From Crambe crambe (Eukaryota; Porifera; Demospongiae; Poecilosclerida; Crambeidae): a stretch of DNA of 64,000 nucleotides. The stretch is from contig OZ004581.1 in the NCBI GenBank assembly GCA_963924555.1, positions 2,728,001-2,792,000 of the forward strand. Direction: 5' to 3'. The notes beneath the pieces were generated by a model. That model was not told the origin of the DNA, ran no database searches, and saw nothing but the letters and a program-made list of their open reading frames with translations. This document shows positions 60,101-64,000 of this stretch, piece after piece. The stretch's first letter is position 1, and each line of letters begins with the position of its first letter. A program made the translations under genes and the position numbers.

Positions 60101-61357
60101 CATATCTAGGGCCTCCTAGTGCTTACCCCCCACAGCAGGGAGGAGCACCTCCTGGCGCATACCCCCCACAGCAGGGAGGAGCACCTCCTGGCGCGTACCC
60201 CCCACAGCAGGGAGGAGCACCTCCTGGCGCGTACCCCCCACAGCAGGGAGGAGCACCTCCTGGTGAGTACCCCCCACAGCAGGGAGGAGCACCTCCTGGC
60301 GAGTACCCCCCTGGACCACCTCCTGGTGCTTATCCTCCACACCAGCAAGCAGCTACTTCTACTACTGTTATCACTCAACAGGTATGAATTGAAGGTTGAG
60401 GGATCAAGGAAAAAACGCTTCATTGGTCTTAAGCTGATTGAATGACTACAAACTCATTATTTGGTGACAGCAAGATACATTCATTATTATCTTTCAGACT
60501 CAGGTCACCAGTGTAAGGTTTGTGGATGTACCCATCCAGTGTCGCTGCCCCAATTGTCATAATGATGTGACCTCAAATGTGACCCTCGTTAATGGGATGA
60601 TGGTCTACTTAGCCATGCTCATACTGCTTCTATTTGCATGCTGGCTGTAAGTTGAATCAAAATTCCATGAATCAGTGTTAGCTACTGATAATGTTCTCAA
60701 CAAGTGATATAATTGTCCTGCACTTACTTCACTACTGCCATTAGAATAATGGGTAGGCATGCTGAGAAGTGAGTAATGAAAGCCATAAACAAGGGTAACA
60801 TTTATTCTACTCATTTCAGTGCCACTCTACCCCACAACAACAATAATGGCTGCCAGGGAATTTTGTTCTCAGTTGATTCCTATTGTTGTTACTAGCTACT
60901 CTCAGCTAGCTGCATATCCTATGAAAAACTTCACTAGTAATACTAGCTTCAAAAATTCTTTTCACATCCGACGTTTCGGCCTGGTGCTCAGGCCTTCCTC
61001 AGGGATTGTAATCTAGAGAAGTTTTACATAATTTCTAGTAGCTACGTACATAAACATGAATTCTTGTGCTAGTCGATCACTTTTGGAAAGCGACTTTATC
61101 CAAAGAAAACTGAAGTGACGAAGTAACTGAAAAAATTATCACTTGTTTTTTTGTTGTTGTTTTTTGTTGTTATTGTTGTTGTTTTTTCTCAACTGCAATC
61201 CAGATCGAACTACACATTGAATTTAGGCATTGAATTTAGGTTTTTTAATTGCAGGTGTTGCTGTCTGATCCCTCTGTGTATTGATTCCCTGAAGGACGCT
61301 GAGCACACTTGTCCTGTGTGCAACTACCAACTTGGAAAATATGAAAGACTTAAATAA
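57129..61357 (+). CDS. LITAF-like protein 2 (189 aa, 4 exons)
   Basis: Exons 57129-57152, 60088-60381, 60498-60646, 61255-61357. Gene layout and intron phases equal those of gene 1, and even introns match (for example TGTCCATGGCCAT and TCTAGGAGACTAGGAA blocks). Exon 2 is expanded: a PPQQGGAPPGAY unit (36 bp) is repeated about five times, against about one in gene 1, after a PPPY word. The LITAF domain keeps both CxxC pairs (CRCPNCHNDV, HTCPVCNYQLG). The membrane part reads LILLLFACWLCCCLIPLC, with more Cys than gene 1. An AATAAA overlaps the stop codon (61353-61358). Likely an endosomal membrane adaptor. Confidence 0.92.
57400..58739. other. Unassigned part of LITAF-like gene 2 intron 1
   Basis: 57190-57400 still matches intron 1 of gene 1. 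From 57420 to 58640 the sequence is unrelated to gene 1 and has only short open pieces on both strands; it may belong to the insertion that carries the adjacent retroelement fossil, but I cannot name it. Confidence 0.35.
58740..59560 (-). mobile_element. Ty3/Gypsy-type LTR retrotransposon fossil (3' end of pol)
   Basis: An old fragment with integrase-like sequence and the basic tail typical of the pol end of this family. It is broken (at least one break) and partial; no LTRs were recognised. It lies antisense in intron 1 of LITAF-like gene 2. Confidence 0.7.
60112..60342 (+). repeat. Coding 36-bp tandem repeat in LITAF-like gene 2
   Basis: CCCCCACAGCAGGGAGGAGC is repeated about five times with little change, so the array is young or kept uniform. 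Confidence 0.92.
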
Positions 61358-62166
61358 ACCAAAGGGAAAGAATTTTCTATAAAGACTGTGTCATTACTTC
61401 AGAGAACTATAGCTATAATTACGTATTGTTACACTTATTATTAATTTTGTAATCTTTTTTGAACAATGTGCAATGCTTTCTTAACCCTCAACAAAAGCAT
61501 TAACAGTTGATGCCTGCATGTCATTGTGTACGTACAAGTACCAGTAAAAACAAACAAAATCACAACACCACTTCAAATGCACCTTCTCCACTGCACACAT
61601 GCATGTGCAGCTTTAAAATGACTCACATGATTTCAGTGATGGCACATACGTAATGCTTCCCCTGCCTTCCTCCCTCCCCACTCCAAGAATAGTTACTACA
61701 TTTATTGTAGAGTATATATAAATCCTCACGCAGCTTCATCCATGCAAGCCATTGTCATTCCAGATAGAAATACTGAACTTCTCTAACAAAGGATGGAACC
61801 TCCACTTTGGTATGCTTTGGTTCCTTGAAAATATCACAAGATTTTTAATGTATTGTACCCTTAATAATAGATCGAGTGCTTCACTGTTCATTAAAAGATG
61901 TTTCACTATAATAGCTCTACAGTGGTTTTTGTTTCACAGATACGTAGCAAAACAAACATTAAAATAATAAGAATAGAGTCGATCTTAAAATGTGTTAGGT
62001 ATAATGTATGAGCTATTAGCTATAACTAGCTAGTGTGTGTGTGTTTATTATCAGATAGTGGAAATTTAAATTTTCTACTGAACTGAATTGTATTTTATCA
62101 ATAGTAGCTATGTGTGTTTTTGCTGACTTTGTGGAATACGTACGTAGGAAGTCCTGCATGGTGAAA
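61358..62166. other. Convergent intergenic region
   Basis: Between the ends of LITAF-like gene 2 and the minus-strand membrane protein gene. AT-rich, with a short GT run at 62031-62043. Nothing else supported. Confidence 0.5.
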
Positions 62167-64000
62167 TTATAACACAGGAAGTAATGGATCTCTCTCGCCA
62201 TCTTGTGACTCTACACTCACATTAGCCTCAGAATGAGTCACATAATTCTTCAGTTCTTTCTTCTGCTTTTTCTTCGTACAAAGCACCTTGAAAGCACCAC
62301 TGCGACATTTTACTGTTAGTTTTCTGAAGTGATTTCTGAAGTGAAAGGCCACAAATGAGATCAATGCTATAGAGACAGATATATGACCGACAGTCTCGAT
62401 GAGGACTTCATTGTACTTATAGATATAAATGAAAAATACAAATCCACATGTGAATAGGAGGTTAAACATGTACGAAAACTCCAGTAGATTCAGTGACCAT
62501 TTCTTATAAACTCCTTTTGGTGTCAGGAAAGAAAGAATGATGATACCCAGTGCCATCAATCCGGTGATGATCAGTTGGAAGTTCTGGTACAGGTAGTTGA
62601 GTTTAAATGAATAGAATAAGTATAAACCTGCTCTTGTGCAGAACAGCAGACCAGGCCAGAAGGTGTGGGTCTGATTACAAGGTCCCGTGAAAGTCTCGAA
62701 AAAAGGTTGCAATCTCGTTACCCATCTGCAACATCTCCTGCTTGATAAACTAGTCAATATTTTGATGAATAGGAGACACAAAGAGAAGAATAGTAATAAA
62801 ATACAGAGCATAATAGCAGTGATGAGTAAAGGTATGTGCTTTCGGGATAAATATTTGATATTACCAGTCACTGACATTACGATTATATATCGAGGATGAC
62901 TCGCATTGTGCAGTATTGTGAACTCCAATACATCTGAAATTGTTTGCAAAGCCTTGGCAAAGCATATAACTATCAGAGTGGATAAGACTTTAGTAACGTT
63001 CCTGCCAAATATTCGCGTAAAGAAAACAGATCTTCGACACAGAATGATAACGATGACTTGCAAGGAGCATATGTAGCAGATATACCCAAACTGTAACCAG
63101 GTTTTCTGATAGGCGTCCAATCCATTGTAAAAACACACCTCAATACCAAGATCCAAATTTAGCCATGCGATTAAGATGCGTGAAATATTCCAATTGCTAA
63201 AATGAGGGAACAGAGAAACTTGATTTGCATGGATGAAGTTGGCATAAAAAATTAGTCCGTATAGTGTGCCCTTTGTGACTGTAATATTGAAGGCTGTGAG
63301 TATGAAAATGAGTAGTATTCCAGCAACAAGGTAGACGACGATTAGACCAACATACTTATTTGAGCATGGCTTGCATCGACTTGTTCCAAGCATTAAGCTG
63401 AGATTTCTTTTACATTCACCACATAGCACACCAGTCCTACCCTGTGCACATTGACTATCAATGGTCTCCCTCTTGAATTTAACCACAGAATAATTACAAT
63501 ACTCGAAACGACCACAGTTTCTTGATGTCAAAAACTCTTTATCAATACACAACTTCCCATTGGTAACTACTTGACAGCCTATCCATGAAATTATCTCTGG
63601 TTTCTTTATGATCGTTAGTTCCTCAAGATTGCAATCATGTCCCTGCTCTTTTATCAAGTCAATACAATCACACACTCCTTCCAATGACAACTGGAAGCCC
63701 CAGGGACAACTTTCAATAGATAAATTGGAGGAGGCATAGTTATCATGGGTTATTCGCTCACTGATATGTTGTATACCAAACCTTAGGACTACAAACTTTA
63801 ATATCTTGTCGTATACTTTCAAAGTGAGGTTAAACACACTACAAGTCTTGGGTTCAGCTTTAGGATTGTCCATATATATTGATACACTATCATTTTGATA
63901 AAATTCAGCAGTGCTTGTAGTGATGGCTGAAGGAACAGAGCCATTCAGTTGACCCTTTGCTACCACACTGATCTGAAATGTCTTTCCTGGTATCACACTC
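62167..64000 (-). CDS. Cysteine-rich multi-pass membrane protein, C-terminal ~610 residues (5' part off the right edge)
   Basis: A single open frame to the window edge, with no introns. The outer part is Cys-rich (SCPWGFQLSLEGVCDC, SQCAQGRTGVLCGECKRN, LMLGTSRCKPC) with several NxS/T sites, like the last part of an adhesion ectodomain. About nine to ten hydrophobic segments follow (LIVVYLVAGILLIFILTAF; QVIVIILC; LLITAIMLCILLLFFSLCLL; LIITGLMALGIIILSFL; LLFTCGFVFFIYIYK and others). The tail is polar with a dileucine-like end (ERDPLLPVL). Proteins with the GRTGxLCGxC..SLxLG signature form large uncharacterised families in early animals; I know no function. The true start lies outside the window. 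Confidence 0.8.
   Translation of the reverse strand, partial: SVIPGKTFQISVVAKGQLNGSVPSAITTSTAEFYQNDSVSIYMDNPKAEPKTCSVFNLTLKVYDKILKFVVLRFGIQHISERITHDNYASSNLSIESCPWGFQLSLEGVCDCIDLIKEQGHDCNLEELTIIKKPEIISWIGCQVVTNGKLCIDKEFLTSRNCGRFEYCNYSVVKFKRETIDSQCAQGRTGVLCGECKRNLSLMLGTSRCKPCSNKYVGLIVVYLVAGILLIFILTAFNITVTKGTLYGLIFYANFIHANQVSLFPHFSNWNISRILIAWLNLDLGIEVCFYNGLDAYQKTWLQFGYICYICSLQVIVIILCRRSVFFTRIFGRNVTKVLSTLIVICFAKALQTISDVLEFTILHNASHPRYIIVMSVTGNIKYLSRKHIPLLITAIMLCILLLFFSLCLLFIKILTSLSSRRCCRWVTRLQPFFETFTGPCNQTHTFWPGLLFCTRAGLYLFYSFKLNYLYQNFQLIITGLMALGIIILSFLTPKGVYKKWSLNLLEFSYMFNLLFTCGFVFFIYIYKYNEVLIETVGHISVSIALISFVAFHFRNHFRKLTVKCRSGAFKVLCTKKKQKKELKNYVTHSEANVSVESQDGERDPLLPVL

Overview
The window looks like a piece of a sponge (probably demosponge) genome. 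The reasons are AT-rich DNA full of TAGCTAGC-type words, many short introns, tightly packed genes on both strands, a large Ig/FN3 receptor-like gene, decayed TRAF-like copies, and a very high load of inverted-repeat (MITE-like) DNA elements. The species call is an inference; no marker gene settles it.

Layout, left to right. (1) 1-12583, minus: a signal-peptide gene of at least 18 exons encoding two copies of an unusual CCR / LNRRNNA / PDS module, Ig-like domains and FN3 domains. Every intron seen is phase 1. The gene runs off the left edge. (2) 13500-19140, minus: three tandem TRAF-like copies (RING, TRAF zinc fingers, MATH) in different states of decay, riddled with nested inverted-repeat elements. 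(3) 19527-27704, plus: a complete 14-exon MFS transporter of the SLC18B1 type (477 aa). (4) 28104-35495, minus: a complete 11-exon METTL25-like methyltransferase (573 aa). (5) 35769-49071, plus: a complete 16-exon STARD3/MLN64-like cholesterol-transfer protein (545 aa) with MENTAL and START domains and a FFAT-like motif. It starts 273 bp from METTL25, head to head. (6) 51786-61357, plus: two tandem LITAF-like genes (141 and 189 aa), each with 4 exons. A truncated LINE of the restriction-endonuclease type lies between them, and an old Ty3/Gypsy fragment sits in an intron of the second. (7) 62167-64000, minus: the 3' part of a cysteine-rich multi-pass membrane protein that runs off the right edge.

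The genes do not form an operon. STARD3 and LITAF proteins both act at late endosomes and lysosomes in animals, but their neighbourhood here may be chance. The most interesting signals are the all-phase-1 module gene with its CCR module, simple repeats sitting at several 3' splice sites, an interspersed repeat that carries a 27-29 bp G tract in both copies, a 1.25 kb giant foldback with 9-bp target duplications, and a conserved phospho-FFAT-like motif in STARD3. Exon boundaries were read by eye from GT/AG sites, reading-frame phase and family similarity; none was tested with transcripts.
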